The position numbers were made by a program, and so were the translations under genes. The notes beneath the pieces were generated by a model. The model was not told the origin of the DNA, did not search any database, and saw nothing but the letters and a program-made list of their open reading frames with translations. From Gemmatimonadales bacterium UBA2982 (lineage in GTDB: Bacteria; Gemmatimonadota; Gemmatimonadetes; Longimicrobiales; Gaopeijiaceae), in the NCBI GenBank assembly GCA_002347035.1, contig DEAM01000027.1:32261-96260 (forward strand): DNA of 64,000 bases. The letters run 5' to 3'. Positions 1-8,600 of this stretch are shown here, in pieces. Within the stretch, counting starts at the first letter, position 1; every line of letters starts with the position of its first letter.

Positions 1-644
1 GCGTCGTGGATGATCAGCTCACGATTTTAGGTTTTGGAACAGCGGCCGAATGGGATGAAATTGTAGATATGGCCGCGGGTGAGATGTCAGACCCTCTTAG
101 TATCGCCAAATCACCAGATGGATTTGGTCCTTCAGACCATTCCTCATTCTACGGTGAAGGGATTCCAGTACTCCACTTTCTATCGAATCTGCACGAGGAT
201 TATCACCGACCTTCCGACGACTTCGATAAGATCAATTACGAAGGCCTGGAACGTGTCATAGAGCTAACAGTGGATATCTTGATCAAGCTCGCAGGCAATG
301 GTTCTGACCTGGTTGCCCTGACTCCACTAGAACAGGACCGACCTCCCCCTCCTGGGCAGGCCTCTTCGTCCACTAGCGGATACGGGCCTTATCTAGGCTC
401 TATCCCAGACATGACCCCTCGTGACTTTGGCCTTCGTCTCACGGGCGTTAGGGAAGGGAGTCCAGCAGATGAAGCAGGACTGCGAGGTGGTGATGTCGTC
501 GTTGAGTTCGACGGCAATGAAATAACAGATATTTACGCCTACACTTATGCACTCCAGGCAAGAAGTCCGGGCGACGAGGTCAGTATCGTGGTGGAGCGGG
601 ACGGGGAACGAGTAACGGTGACAGCCGTATTGGGCGAACGCTAG
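1..644 (+). CDS. M28-family zinc peptidase with C-terminal PDZ domain (5' truncated)
   Basis: This is the C-terminal part of an exported zinc aminopeptidase of the M28 type. The reading frame is open to the left window edge, so the GTG at 6 is probably an internal valine and the true start lies outside. The visible part has SDHSSF and EDYHRPSDD; the His of the latter corresponds to the last zinc ligand of M28 enzymes. After a Pro/Ser linker (about residues 105-130 of the visible part) comes a PDZ domain with the GLRGGDVVVEFDG core, reaching the C-terminus. M28 peptidases fused to PDZ domains are known; the PDZ probably binds substrates or partners. It converges on gyrA with 132 bp between them and no clear terminator hairpin. 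Confidence 0.85.
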   Translation, partial: VVDDQLTILGFGTAAEWDEIVDMAAGEMSDPLSIAKSPDGFGPSDHSSFYGEGIPVLHFLSNLHEDYHRPSDDFDKINYEGLERVIELTVDILIKLAGNGSDLVALTPLEQDRPPPPGQASSSTSGYGPYLGSIPDMTPRDFGLRLTGVREGSPADEAGLRGGDVVVEFDGNEITDIYAYTYALQARSPGDEVSIVVERDGERVTVTAVLGER

Positions 645-776
645 AACTCTTCAGATCCACGTGTACCTCACCAGGCTAAAACGCCAGACTAACAGAGGTA
701 GTGCTCGTCTGCCCTCAACAAGGACCCATCTAACCACCCTGGACTGGATCCCTCTCTCGGCGTTCTCGTGGGCGCA

Positions 777-3293
777 TTATTCTAGAAGATCTAGCTCCTG
801 TTGATCATCACTCATTGTAGTGACTGGATCTCGGGCAGGCACACCCCCTCGGCCCTGGGCCCTGGTGACCTCTACAACGCGATCACCTGCGTCTACATCT
901 GTCATTTGTTTGCCTTGCGTGCGCCTTCCCTGGACGGGCACTGAATCCGCCGCCACTCGAGTCACCTTCCCTCTAGCGGTCACGATCATGACCTCATCTG
1001 CTTCCAAGACCTCAAGTGCACTGACAACGGGTGCGGCTCCCTCACCGCTCGGCACGGCCATTGTGCCCAACCCACCACGCTTTTGGAGAGGGAAATCCAT
1101 GACCGTGGTCCGTTTGCCGAGCCCGTCCTCACTAACGGTAAGCACAGTCGAGTCTCGTCTGATCAGCAGCATCCCCACGACTTCATCATCCCCCCTTAGC
1201 TCCATGCCCCTGACCCCCTGAGCAGCGCGGCCCACTACACTAACTTCCTCCTCGGGAAACCGGATCGCTCTCCCGCCACGTGATAAAAGCATGATTTCCG
1301 CAGAACCATCCGACACCACAACATCAAGGATTTCGTCCCCTTTTCTCACGCCAGCCCCCTTAATTCCTCCCACTCTGGGATGGCTAAATTCACCGAGGTC
1401 TGTGCGCTTGATCACCCCTTTTCTGGATAGAAACACTAAGAAGCGACCCTTGGTTTCCAGGTCATCCACTGGAATCATTGCAATGATTCTGTCTCTGCGT
1501 TCGGCGCCATCGATCAAGGCATAAACGGACTGCCCACGGGAAGCACGAGCACTTTCGGGCACGTCGAGCACCTGCAGGAAATGACAGTGCCCACTCTCTG
1601 TGAGTACCAGGATCCACCCCTGTGAGCGGGCCACAAATATTCTCTCTAGATAGTCGTCCTCGTACCGCTCCATTCCAGCTAAAGCCTTCCCAGATCCTAT
1701 GCGTCTTTGATAAAGGTGCATGGGAATGCGCTTTACAAACCCTTGATGGGAGAGTGTGACCACTACGTCTTCATCGGCAACCTGGCCTTCGAGTAATGGT
1801 GCTTCGACCTCAGGCTCGTTCTCTTGGACAAGGATGGTCCGACGATCATCCCCAAATCTTTTCACGACATCAGCCAACTCGTCGAGCATGATCTGAAGCT
1901 GTAGCTCCTCAGAATCCAGAACCTCGCGAAGCTCTGCGATCATGCCCTGAAGCTCCTCTAGACGGACGCGAAGCTGAGATCTCTCAAGTGCGGTGAGTCT
2001 CGCGAGCCGCATATTTAGAATGGCATCTGCCTGTATCTCGCTCAGGCCGAATTGATCCTGAAGGCGACTAGAAGCTTCTTTTCGGTCCTTAGATGCCCTA
2101 ATGATGTCAATGACTTCAGCGATGTGCTCGAGGGCTGCAAGAAGTCCTTCAACGATATGACGCTCAGCTTCCGCCTTCTCTAGATCGTGGCGGCTTCGAT
2201 GTCGGATCACCTCAAGTCGGTGATCTCGGAACTGCTCGAGCAGCTGCTTGAGGTCAAAGTCGCGCGGCTGCCCACCGTCTAAGGCCAGGAGGTGCGCGCC
2301 GAACGTCGTTTGCAGGCTAGTTCCGCGGTAGAGAAGCTCGAGGACGTTAGCTGCATCTGCTCCTCGCTTTAGCTCAATTACGAGGCGCATGCCGTCACGG
2401 TCTGTTTCATCACGTATGTCGGAAACGTCCTCAGCCCTTCCCTTCTTTGCTAGCCCAGCTATTTGCTCAATGACCTTGGTCTTTGACACGGTGTATGGGA
2501 GCTCCGTGACAATAAGTCGTTCCCGACCCCCTCTCCGTTCTTCTTTCATCACCCGACCACGCATAACAACCCTACCCCTACCCTGTCGGTACATCTTCTC
2601 GATCCCGTCGCGGCCAATTACAAAGCCACCGGTAGGGAAGTCGGGACCAGAAATATGCCTCATGAGATCGTTGACCGTACAGTCAGGGTCTACGACTAAC
2701 TGCCGCACCCCTGCAGCCACTTCTTGCAGATTGTGGGGGGGGATATTTGTACTCATCCCAACTGCTATTCCTGAAGAACCGTTAACTAGAAGGTTGGGAT
2801 ACCGAGCAGGCAGTACGATGGGCTCTTGGCGCTGACCATCAAAGTTGGGTTGAAAGTTGACTGTCTCTTTTTCTATGTCGTCGAGTAGCTCGACTGCAAT
2901 TGAGCCAAGCCGGGCTTCCGTATACCTGTAAGCAGCTGCTGGATCTCCATCGATAGAACCAAAGTTCCCTTGCCCGTCCACAAGCGGCATGCGCATCGAA
3001 AAGTCTTGTACCATACGCACGAGAGCATCGTAGACTGCAGAATCACCATGTGGATGAAACTTGCCTAGGACATCGCCTACAACTGCAGCGCTCTTCTTGT
3101 ACGGACGGTCTGGATTTAGACCCATCTCGTACATTGCATACAGAATGCGCCGGTGCACCGGCTTGAGGCCATCCCGCACATCAGGCAGTGCCCGCTGCAC
3201 AATGACGCTCATCGAATAGTCGAGGAAAGACTCTCGCATCTCTTCCTCGAGCAGCCGAGGGAGAATCCGTTCCCGCTTGGAGGCCGTGGTCAT
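777..3293 (-). CDS. gyrA: DNA gyrase subunit A
   Basis: GyrA is the DNA breakage-reunion subunit of gyrase, which introduces negative supercoils as an A2B2 complex with GyrB. The 838-residue protein has the full topoisomerase IIA N-terminal domain. The catalytic tyrosine is Tyr124 in RYTEAR. The quinolone-resistance region reads HPHGDSAVYD, with Ser85 and Asp89 at the positions of E. coli Ser83 and Asp87, so no classic resistance substitution is visible. The C-terminal wrapping domain carries a GyrA box at about 737-743 (QKRGGLG), which favours GyrA over ParC. The tail is acidic. gyrB is not in the window. The start is the ATG at 3293; a tiny candidate leader ORF lies upstream. Confidence 0.96.
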   Translation of the reverse strand: MTTASKRERILPRLLEEEMRESFLDYSMSVIVQRALPDVRDGLKPVHRRILYAMYEMGLNPDRPYKKSAAVVGDVLGKFHPHGDSAVYDALVRMVQDFSMRMPLVDGQGNFGSIDGDPAAAYRYTEARLGSIAVELLDDIEKETVNFQPNFDGQRQEPIVLPARYPNLLVNGSSGIAVGMSTNIPPHNLQEVAAGVRQLVVDPDCTVNDLMRHISGPDFPTGGFVIGRDGIEKMYRQGRGRVVMRGRVMKEERRGGRERLIVTELPYTVSKTKVIEQIAGLAKKGRAEDVSDIRDETDRDGMRLVIELKRGADAANVLELLYRGTSLQTTFGAHLLALDGGQPRDFDLKQLLEQFRDHRLEVIRHRSRHDLEKAEAERHIVEGLLAALEHIAEVIDIIRASKDRKEASSRLQDQFGLSEIQADAILNMRLARLTALERSQLRVRLEELQGMIAELREVLDSEELQLQIMLDELADVVKRFGDDRRTILVQENEPEVEAPLLEGQVADEDVVVTLSHQGFVKRIPMHLYQRRIGSGKALAGMERYEDDYLERIFVARSQGWILVLTESGHCHFLQVLDVPESARASRGQSVYALIDGAERRDRIIAMIPVDDLETKGRFLVFLSRKGVIKRTDLGEFSHPRVGGIKGAGVRKGDEILDVVVSDGSAEIMLLSRGGRAIRFPEEEVSVVGRAAQGVRGMELRGDDEVVGMLLIRRDSTVLTVSEDGLGKRTTVMDFPLQKRGGLGTMAVPSGEGAAPVVSALEVLEADEVMIVTARGKVTRVAADSVPVQGRRTQGKQMTDVDAGDRVVEVTRAQGRGGVPARDPVTTMSDDQQELDLLE

Positions 3294-3473
3294 TCCGTCT
3301 CCGTAAACTGTCTTCAGGGGATGCCGATTGACTGAGGCACACGGGCAGCGCGTACCCGCGCGCGAAGCTTCTCACCTTACGATATCGGTCGCAAGCTGTG
3401 CACTGCCCGAACATGTGGGCTTGGTAGCCACGCGACGATGAACTTAGCGAGCAAAACCTAAGGATCGGCTGTA

Positions 3474-3509
3474 TTAATCAACTGCAGAAGTAGCGAAGGA
3501 AGGGTCCAT
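3474..3509 (-). CDS. Candidate 11-aa leader peptide ORF upstream of gyrA
   Basis: On the gyrA strand, an ATG at 3509 opens an 11-residue ORF (MDPSFATSAVD) ending in TAA, about 180 nt before the gyrA start. It is preceded by AAAGGAGGTGA, a near-complete match to the anti-Shine-Dalgarno sequence with optimal spacing, much stronger than the site of gyrA itself. Such a site before so short an ORF suggests a leader peptide or a translation-dependent regulatory element. It could also be chance; conservation cannot be judged here. Confidence 0.25.
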   Translation of the reverse strand: MDPSFATSAVD

Positions 3510-3513
3510 CGAC

Positions 3514-3524
3514 TCACCTCCTTT
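3514..3524 (-). promoter_or_regulatory. Very strong Shine-Dalgarno site
   Basis: On the minus strand the sequence reads AAAGGAGGTGA, complementary to the 16S rRNA 3' end over nearly its whole length. Its GGAGG core lies 7 nt before the ATG at 3509. It is the strongest ribosome binding site I saw in the window, yet the ORF behind it has only 12 codons. Confidence 0.5.
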
Positions 3525-3629
3525 GTTTGCTCCACAAACCAAAAGTGCATAAAAAGAATCGAAGAATTCAATCCAACGGGGAAGGCCTGCTTTAAAAGGA
3601 ACGCTACGGCGACAAGCTTCGACGCCAGC

Positions 3630-4139
3630 CTAGTCTGGAAACTGGAATGTCTCTGCTGTTTTGACAGATGAGCGTGCACCAGTTGCTAGCTCTATGACCC
3701 CCTCCATCTCCGCAGCCATCTCGTGGATCCGATTGGCTACAGCTAGACCATAAGCAAAGTCAAAATAAGCTGATACTGCGGCTTCGTCGGCCGCGTGGGT
3801 CTCTAGAACAGTGGACTCCATTTCAATCCGCAAATAATCAACAATGGTGGACACAGCGCTTTGGACATTTCGCATATCCACAAGTGTGGCAACGGACATA
3901 TCTCCCTGCAGTAGGGGCAGGATCTGCTCTACTTGCACCAGATTTTCTGGTGTAGTCATGACGACTGCTGGTGCTGCTGCTACTACTCTTCCGTCCAGTA
4001 GTGCACTAGCACCCGCCCTTAGGGCCTGAAGCTCCTCGTAGCTAAAGTAGAGAACCACAACCTCTCCGTGCCTTGCAGTGTCACTCTTACTTATCGGAGG
4101 CTGACCGCTTTTTTGCAAGGTTAGCTGATAGAAATCCAA
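3630..4139 (-). CDS. Uncharacterised 169-aa protein
   Basis: I do not recognise a family. The product is soluble, with no signal peptide or membrane segment. It appears to combine a short N-terminal beta region (residues 1-35) with a helical remainder rich in Ala, Glu and Val. It contains the segments YFSYEELQALRAG and AVSAYFDFAYG. It starts 19 nt after the end of the DUF6941-like gene on the same strand and is probably the last gene of the operon 5366-3630. A role linked to the CPBP protease or the DUF6941-like protein is possible but unsupported. Confidence 0.6.
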   Translation of the reverse strand: MDFYQLTLQKSGQPPISKSDTARHGEVVVLYFSYEELQALRAGASALLDGRVVAAAPAVVMTTPENLVQVEQILPLLQGDMSVATLVDMRNVQSAVSTIVDYLRIEMESTVLETHAADEAAVSAYFDFAYGLAVANRIHEMAAEMEGVIELATGARSSVKTAETFQFPD

Positions 4140-4158
4140 GCGATTTCCTAGGAGCTAC

Positions 4159-4596
4159 TCAGGCTTGAGCTGAGCCCTCAGACCCGTGAACTGTCAGCGG
4201 GATAGATGCCAGATGCTCGCCATCGACCCGAACATCAAAAGCGTACTGCCCTGGCAGAGGAAAAACCAATCCATCCATATTCAGCACATGGGGTACAAGC
4301 ACCGCACCACCCGAATCGCTTGGCCCAGGAGCAAGGTTGATCTCACCGTCGATACGGACCACTTCATTCCCGTCCGGTGCCTTGAGCAAGATACCGACAT
4401 CATGTCTTCCGACCTCTTGGATACCAGCTGAGAACCTCAAGACCAGGCTCAGATGCGGATGCCTTGTCGGGAATGACGCTGTGGTTAATCGATCGAAGAT
4501 ACCTAAAATATTCAGCTTTCCGGAGCCATCGATAGTAGCCGCGTCGGCTAGCAGGGCGAGGTCTATTTCCACGTCATCACAGATCAGATTCCTCAA
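4159..4596 (-). CDS. DUF6941-like protein
   Basis: This 145-residue protein resembles the DUF6941 family of unknown function. Its N-terminus carries the typical pattern: ALLADAATID, then GKLNILGIFDRL, then a beta-rich body with repeated hydrophobic strands (LSLVLRF, VGILLKAPDG, FPLPGQYAFDVRVDG). There is no signal peptide, so it is probably cytoplasmic. Its ATG overlaps the stop codon of the upstream CPBP protease gene by 4 nt (ATGA), so the two are probably translationally coupled. The family name is from memory of its sequence pattern and is moderately certain. Confidence 0.65.
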   Translation of the reverse strand: MRNLICDDVEIDLALLADAATIDGSGKLNILGIFDRLTTASFPTRHPHLSLVLRFSAGIQEVGRHDVGILLKAPDGNEVVRIDGEINLAPGPSDSGGAVLVPHVLNMDGLVFPLPGQYAFDVRVDGEHLASIPLTVHGSEGSAQA

Positions 4597-5366
4597 GATT
4601 GAAGTTCGGGTTGCTCCCGTCCACCGAGGGAATTGTCAGGTGCCAAAAACTTTTCAGCAAGCACGAGCCCCAATACAACATTGACTAGTGCGTGAGCAAC
4701 AACGGAAGGCCAGACACTTCCTGAAGCTATAACTCCAAACGCTAGCAAGCCTCCCACTAGCCCAGCTCGGATCATGCCTAGCCAGCCCTGATAAACATGA
4801 GACGCGCCAAATGCCACTGACGTGACTAATACTGCACTCCCAAGTCCCACGAGCGGGACCAACATACCAATGGCGTATCCGCGATATGCTATCTCCTCAC
4901 CAAAACCGGCTGCTGCAGACAAGACCACAAATAGCACTTTCTCCTCGCATGTCTGCGGAAACAGCTGGCGCACTGTAGTACTCTCGGTAAATCCAGTCCT
5001 CGCAGCAATGTGACGAAAAAGAAAGACTGTGAAGAGACAGCCAACCGTCAGGCCAAGACTCCATAGGCCCATCAAACTGAGTGGGAGCCAGACGATGGCG
5101 ATCCCGACCATACCTCCGTTTCGAACTCCAATCAACCAACACACCAAACCAAGAATCGACAGGAAAACTATCGACATCCAATAGGCCTCGATTCGCTCGA
5201 TTGCGGATTCACCGATGAGCTGCGCCTGGACGATCGCTAACGCGGGCAGTCCAACTAAAAGAACCGCCAATAAAATGGTGTCTATCAGTGGCATTCCAGC
5301 GACGGTCATGAGCGTCAGGTGCAGGAAAGAGATCAATGCCAACCCGGCTAGAGTGGATCTGCGCAA
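4593..5366 (-). CDS. CPBP-family intramembrane glutamic endopeptidase
   Basis: This is a polytopic membrane protein (257 aa, about seven to eight hydrophobic segments) of the CPBP/Abi/Rce1 family of intramembrane proteases. The family signature is intact: Glu157-Glu158 and Arg162 in GEEIAYRG, His190 in FGASHVYQGW, and His225 with Asn229 in SVVAHALVN. These residues form the catalytic site in the family. Substrates are unknown; relatives act in prenyl-protein processing, bacteriocin self-immunity or membrane-protein turnover. It is the first gene of a three-gene operon and overlaps the next gene by 4 nt. Confidence 0.9.
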   Translation of the reverse strand: MRRSTLAGLALISFLHLTLMTVAGMPLIDTILLAVLLVGLPALAIVQAQLIGESAIERIEAYWMSIVFLSILGLVCWLIGVRNGGMVGIAIVWLPLSLMGLWSLGLTVGCLFTVFLFRHIAARTGFTESTTVRQLFPQTCEEKVLFVVLSAAAGFGEEIAYRGYAIGMLVPLVGLGSAVLVTSVAFGASHVYQGWLGMIRAGLVGGLLAFGVIASGSVWPSVVAHALVNVVLGLVLAEKFLAPDNSLGGREQPELQS

Positions 5367-5391
5367 ATTGAAAGTCTAGGCTGAGCCAATC

Positions 5392-6834
5392 TCAAGCACT
5401 GATCTCTTGCTTCCCAAATCGCTCGATCGCCTGCAGCGTGCCCCTCACGTCCTCCCAGGTAGTGTGGTGGTTGAGGATACAGAATCGAAGAGAATACAGC
5501 CCACGAAGGCGTGTGGATGACATCATCGCGATCCCGGTCTCAATGATCCGACTTTGGATCGCCCGGTTGGTTTGCTCTATATGTGCTTCGTCATAATTAG
5601 ACCCCCGAGGGAAGAATCGGAAACAGACTACCCCAAGTGAGGCCGAGTTTCTGATCTCCAAGACATCGGACCCTCGCACATACTCCTCCGCACGTTCTGC
5701 TAAATCAATGCCCTTTGCCACTGACTTTCGAAAAGCTTCGACGCCGAAAGTTTGAATTGACATCCAAACCTTTAGTGCCCGAAAGGAGCGGCTGAGCTGC
5801 AGGCCTCGATCGCTGAAGTTTGGGTGATCACCACCCCATCGAGCGTCTTGTAGGTACTCGGGCTCCACGGAAAATGCTTTTTCCAGGAATGCCACATCCT
5901 TAACCATCAAGCAGCCCGTCTCAAACGGCTGGAAAAGCCACTTGTGAGCATCTAAGGAAATGGAATCCGCCCTCTCCATCCCCTTGAGGGCGGCTCTCCC
6001 CTTCTCTGTAAGCACGGCAAAGCCTCCGTATGCAGCATCAACATGCAGCCAGAGCCCTTCGGCCTCGCAGAAATCAGCAATTTCAATCATGGGATCCACT
6101 GCACCGGTATTCGTCGCCCCACCATTGGCACAAACGGCTATTGGGTTCAGGCCGGCCGCCCTATCCTCAGTTACTGCTTGGCCGAGACCTCGTATATCCA
6201 TCTGAAATTGCCCATCGCTTCTAACCATACGCACGTGCTCTCTACGGACTCCAACGATTGTCGCAGCTCTCACAAGAGCTGTGTGGCTTTGATCACTCAT
6301 GTAAACGGTTGGCCGCTCAGGCGCGCCTGCCGCCTCTCGGGCGGCTACAAAGGCGTCGATACTCGCTGCCGAACCACCGCTCGTGAACAACCCGCCAGCG
6401 GACTCCGGATAGCCGATCCAATCCCGAATCCAGTCAAGTACGACAAGCTCAATTTGACTAGGTCCGCTACCTCCAAGCCACGTGCCCTGAAATGTGTTAT
6501 GGCCAGCACTTAGGAAATCAGCCAGAACCGCGGGCCAGGTAGAAGAAGAGGGAACAAAAGCAAAAAATCGAGGGTGGTCCACACGACCTGCTATTGGGAG
6601 AATCTCACGCGCAGCCCGTTCAAGAACTTCCACCGCTGGTCGCCCTATTTCTGGAGCGCCTTCTCGGAAGAGCTCTTCGAGTTCGGATCGAGTGCCACCC
6701 AACCAAGCTGGCTCGTCTGGCAACCGTTCAAGACGATCAACTATCAACTCAGCAGCCCGACGGGCGAGAGAAAGCATTTCATCAGTTGACAGTTCTAGTT
6801 CACTGCGTCTTTCGCCTTCCGTAGGCGAGGTCAT
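5392..6834 (-). CDS. Group II PLP-dependent (aromatic-type) amino-acid decarboxylase
   Basis: The 480-residue protein belongs to the pyridoxal-phosphate decarboxylase family that includes aromatic-L-amino-acid and related decarboxylases. It has His184 in DQSHTAL (stacks on the cofactor ring), Asp266 in HVDAAYGG (binds the pyridine nitrogen) and the Schiff-base Lys298 in DAHKW. The N-terminal HPRFFAFVPSSS segment is typical of bacterial AADC-like enzymes. It may decarboxylate an aromatic amino acid, but the substrate cannot be read from sequence, and some homologues act as aldehyde synthases. It is divergent from the small gene at 6853 with only 18 bp between starts. Confidence 0.9.
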   Translation of the reverse strand: MTSPTEGERRSELELSTDEMLSLARRAAELIVDRLERLPDEPAWLGGTRSELEELFREGAPEIGRPAVEVLERAAREILPIAGRVDHPRFFAFVPSSSTWPAVLADFLSAGHNTFQGTWLGGSGPSQIELVVLDWIRDWIGYPESAGGLFTSGGSAASIDAFVAAREAAGAPERPTVYMSDQSHTALVRAATIVGVRREHVRMVRSDGQFQMDIRGLGQAVTEDRAAGLNPIAVCANGGATNTGAVDPMIEIADFCEAEGLWLHVDAAYGGFAVLTEKGRAALKGMERADSISLDAHKWLFQPFETGCLMVKDVAFLEKAFSVEPEYLQDARWGGDHPNFSDRGLQLSRSFRALKVWMSIQTFGVEAFRKSVAKGIDLAERAEEYVRGSDVLEIRNSASLGVVCFRFFPRGSNYDEAHIEQTNRAIQSRIIETGIAMMSSTRLRGLYSLRFCILNHHTTWEDVRGTLQAIERFGKQEISA

Positions 6835-6852
6835 CGCGGTACCCTTTCCTTC

Positions 6853-7170
6853 ATGTCTAAAGACAAGACCATTGATAAGGCACTGACGTTCCTTGTCCTA
6901 GACGCGATGGACGCCCCCCATTCGGGCCGCATTCTACGTCTTCGACTCCAATCGGCAACTAGCACTTCAATCGGATCTCTCAAGGGTTCAGAGATGAAGG
7001 CAATCTCGCCTGGGGGGCGTGAGTGTCGCATTAGAATTGAAGGCTTCGCTCTGTTCGGTGGAAAGCCCAGTGATGAAAGGCTACAGCGAACTGGCCGCCT
7101 CGACGTGCATATAGAGGAACTAGACGACGGAGGCCCAGTTGGCCTGCGTTGGCAGGTCACACCCGCTTAG
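6853..7170 (+). CDS. Uncharacterised 105-aa protein
   Basis: A small soluble protein with no recognised domain. After a helical N-terminus the sequence alternates short predicted beta strands (GRILRLRLQSA, RECRIRIEGFALFG, GRLDVHIEEL, GLRWQV), as expected of a compact beta-rich fold. The ATG has no good Shine-Dalgarno sequence. An antisense ORF (6831-7160) covers the same DNA. I prefer the plus-strand frame because its protein looks foldable and it leaves a sensible gap to both neighbours. Confidence 0.55.
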   Translation: MSKDKTIDKALTFLVLDAMDAPHSGRILRLRLQSATSTSIGSLKGSEMKAISPGGRECRIRIEGFALFGGKPSDERLQRTGRLDVHIEELDDGGPVGLRWQVTPA

Positions 7171-7198
7171 GTAGATCTCTACCAAAGAGATCAGGGCC

Positions 7199-7942
7199 TC
7201 AGCTAGGTCGCAGACCTGGTGGCTCACGGCTGAAGGTATCCAGAAACCAGTCGCGATATCGTTCCATCTCGCCTGGATTGGCACGAGCCCACTCAGTCCT
7301 GGTCGTTGCAAACTCATCTGGCCTCGCCGTAAAGATAAAGGGTTCTAATAGTCCTGCTTCATGCGTGTAAGCCAGTTCATCGAGCGGACCGTATGGACTT
7401 GTTCCGTATACTGTGCGCCCAAGGATCCACGCATCGGCGGCCCGACTAAGAATCGCTCGCTCTAGTGCGAATCCGGTCGCATCTGGTGCCTCTGGTAGCC
7501 ACTCTACTTGGCGACCCATGGTTACCATAAGGTGAAGGTGACCGTAAATCTGATAAACGAGCTGAGGATCCTGCATACCCATAGGGGTCCTCACCCAGAC
7601 TGTATCAGCTTCAATACGCAAGTCATTCCAGGGGTACACATCTCCCACCCCTGGCTCGGACACGACTAGAAAAGAGGGATCCTCGACTATATTTGTCTGC
7701 TCTTCATTGACCCACTGGCTGACCTCAAGCATCCTCTCGTGTTCTACGCGCAGTCGAGCGCCCGAATAGATGACGACCGACCGCGGAGGCGGGATCGTGG
7801 CTTCAGAGGCCGCACAAGCACCTACGAGAACCAATAGAGCTATAAATCCAATAGGCACAGGTTTTTTTCCGCCATTCGAATGTGCGGGAAGCCCCTCCGA
7901 CGAAAGCGCGCCTAATGGATAAAAAATCGTCAGCCTTGACAC
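7199..7942 (-). CDS. Putative lipoprotein of unknown function
   Basis: The protein has a hydrophobic N-terminal segment ending in a lipobox (LVGAC, Cys43), which predicts export and lipid anchoring. The remainder (about 200 aa) is not recognised. It has a run of aromatic residues and several Asp/Glu, with WVNEEQTNIVEDPSF and QIYGHLHLMVTMG as notable segments. The start is uncertain: the frame opens with GTG at 7942, giving a 24-residue leader before the basic KK and hydrophobic core. An internal GTG at codon 29, with GGCGGA upstream, would remove the basic n-region. It is divergent from the 8002 gene. Confidence 0.65.
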   Translation of the reverse strand: MSRLTIFYPLGALSSEGLPAHSNGGKKPVPIGFIALLVLVGACAASEATIPPPRSVVIYSGARLRVEHERMLEVSQWVNEEQTNIVEDPSFLVVSEPGVGDVYPWNDLRIEADTVWVRTPMGMQDPQLVYQIYGHLHLMVTMGRQVEWLPEAPDATGFALERAILSRAADAWILGRTVYGTSPYGPLDELAYTHEAGLLEPFIFTARPDEFATTRTEWARANPGEMERYRDWFLDTFSREPPGLRPS

Positions 7943-8001
7943 TCTGGAGTCCGTGGTCGGAATTGATGTTACAGTAACCGGAAATCTTAGGGAATCTAGT
8001 C

Positions 8002-8565
8002 GTGGAAACCACTTTAACTAATGACGTGCGCGAGTTTCACGCACCTCGGACAATGACACCTGCCGAGCTTGGCGATAGTCTAGCCCAACTCGTCTGGGAA
8101 AGCTTTTCTGATTTCCTTGCACAGGGAGATGCTGAAACCCCGCTCCCGAATATAGATGCTCTACATGAGCACGAAGAGCGATGGAATCGCACAGTGGAAG
8201 AGACGCTTGTTTTTTTTCTTTGGGTACATACAAGGGGTGCGCAGCTCGCTTTCATGGGTCGTGCGCCTGACGAGCTAGTTCGAAATGGACTCAACGCTCT
8301 TCACCAGGCTGTGTTTGAGGACATGCTTGAAAATGGAACACCCAGCAGTCAGCTGCCTATGTTTGAGCAACGGGTGAGCACTCGCTATGCTGAGTACCAT
8401 CAGGCGGCCGCGGAATCAGATGACCGACTGGGACAACTGGTATCCCGATACCTCGTAGGTGACACGAACCGCACTAACCTGATCGAAGCGATCACCGAGC
8501 GAGCGGTTGCGGTCGCTAACCCGCTCAGGGATTTCCTTGGAGATGTAGAGCTAGTAGAAGCCTAG
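8002..8565 (+). CDS. Uncharacterised helical 187-aa protein
   Basis: The product is predicted to be soluble and almost entirely alpha-helical, with no signal peptide and no family that I recognise. It starts with GTG behind an AGGGA stretch. The segment around residues 55-80 (ERWNRTVEETLVFFLWVHTRG) could be an amphipathic packing helix. It converges on the DUF59 gene, with an imperfect hairpin shared between the two 3' ends. Confidence 0.65.
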   Translation: METTLTNDVREFHAPRTMTPAELGDSLAQLVWESFSDFLAQGDAETPLPNIDALHEHEERWNRTVEETLVFFLWVHTRGAQLAFMGRAPDELVRNGLNALHQAVFEDMLENGTPSSQLPMFEQRVSTRYAEYHQAAAESDDRLGQLVSRYLVGDTNRTNLIEAITERAVAVANPLRDFLGDVELVEA

Positions 8566-8600
8566 AGAGGCCTTCCCCCTGCTAGAGGGGGCCGTCTCTC
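8565..8600. terminator. Imperfect bidirectional hairpin between convergent genes
   Basis: GAGAG and CCCCCT on the left pair with AGGGGG and CTCTC on the right, with an internal loop of 4-5 nt. It spans the whole gap between the convergent stops at 8565 and 8599. There is no long T tract, so it is a candidate terminator only. Confidence 0.4.

Larger units (their letters stand above)
3294..3629. other. 336-bp intergenic region upstream of gyrA
   Basis: This gap holds the gyrA 5' region. No ORF longer than about 75 codons in it looks real. The only notable element is a very strong Shine-Dalgarno sequence followed by a 12-codon ORF on the minus strand (3474-3524), listed separately. I see no convincing sigma-70 promoter and no long inverted repeat. 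Confidence 0.5.

Noticed and set aside
3181..3414. 77-codon ORF upstream of and overlapping gyrA
   Set aside because: It shares most of its length with the gyrA 5' end in another frame and has no Shine-Dalgarno sequence.
3458..3679. 73-codon minus-strand ORF in the gyrA upstream region
   Set aside because: It overlaps the end of the 3630-4139 gene and looks like random translation, although its DNA contains the strong Shine-Dalgarno site reported separately.
6831..7160. 109-codon minus-strand ORF over the 6853-7170 gene
   Set aside because: Its composition is Arg/Pro/Ser-rich, it overlaps the decarboxylase start, and the plus-strand protein looks more foldable.
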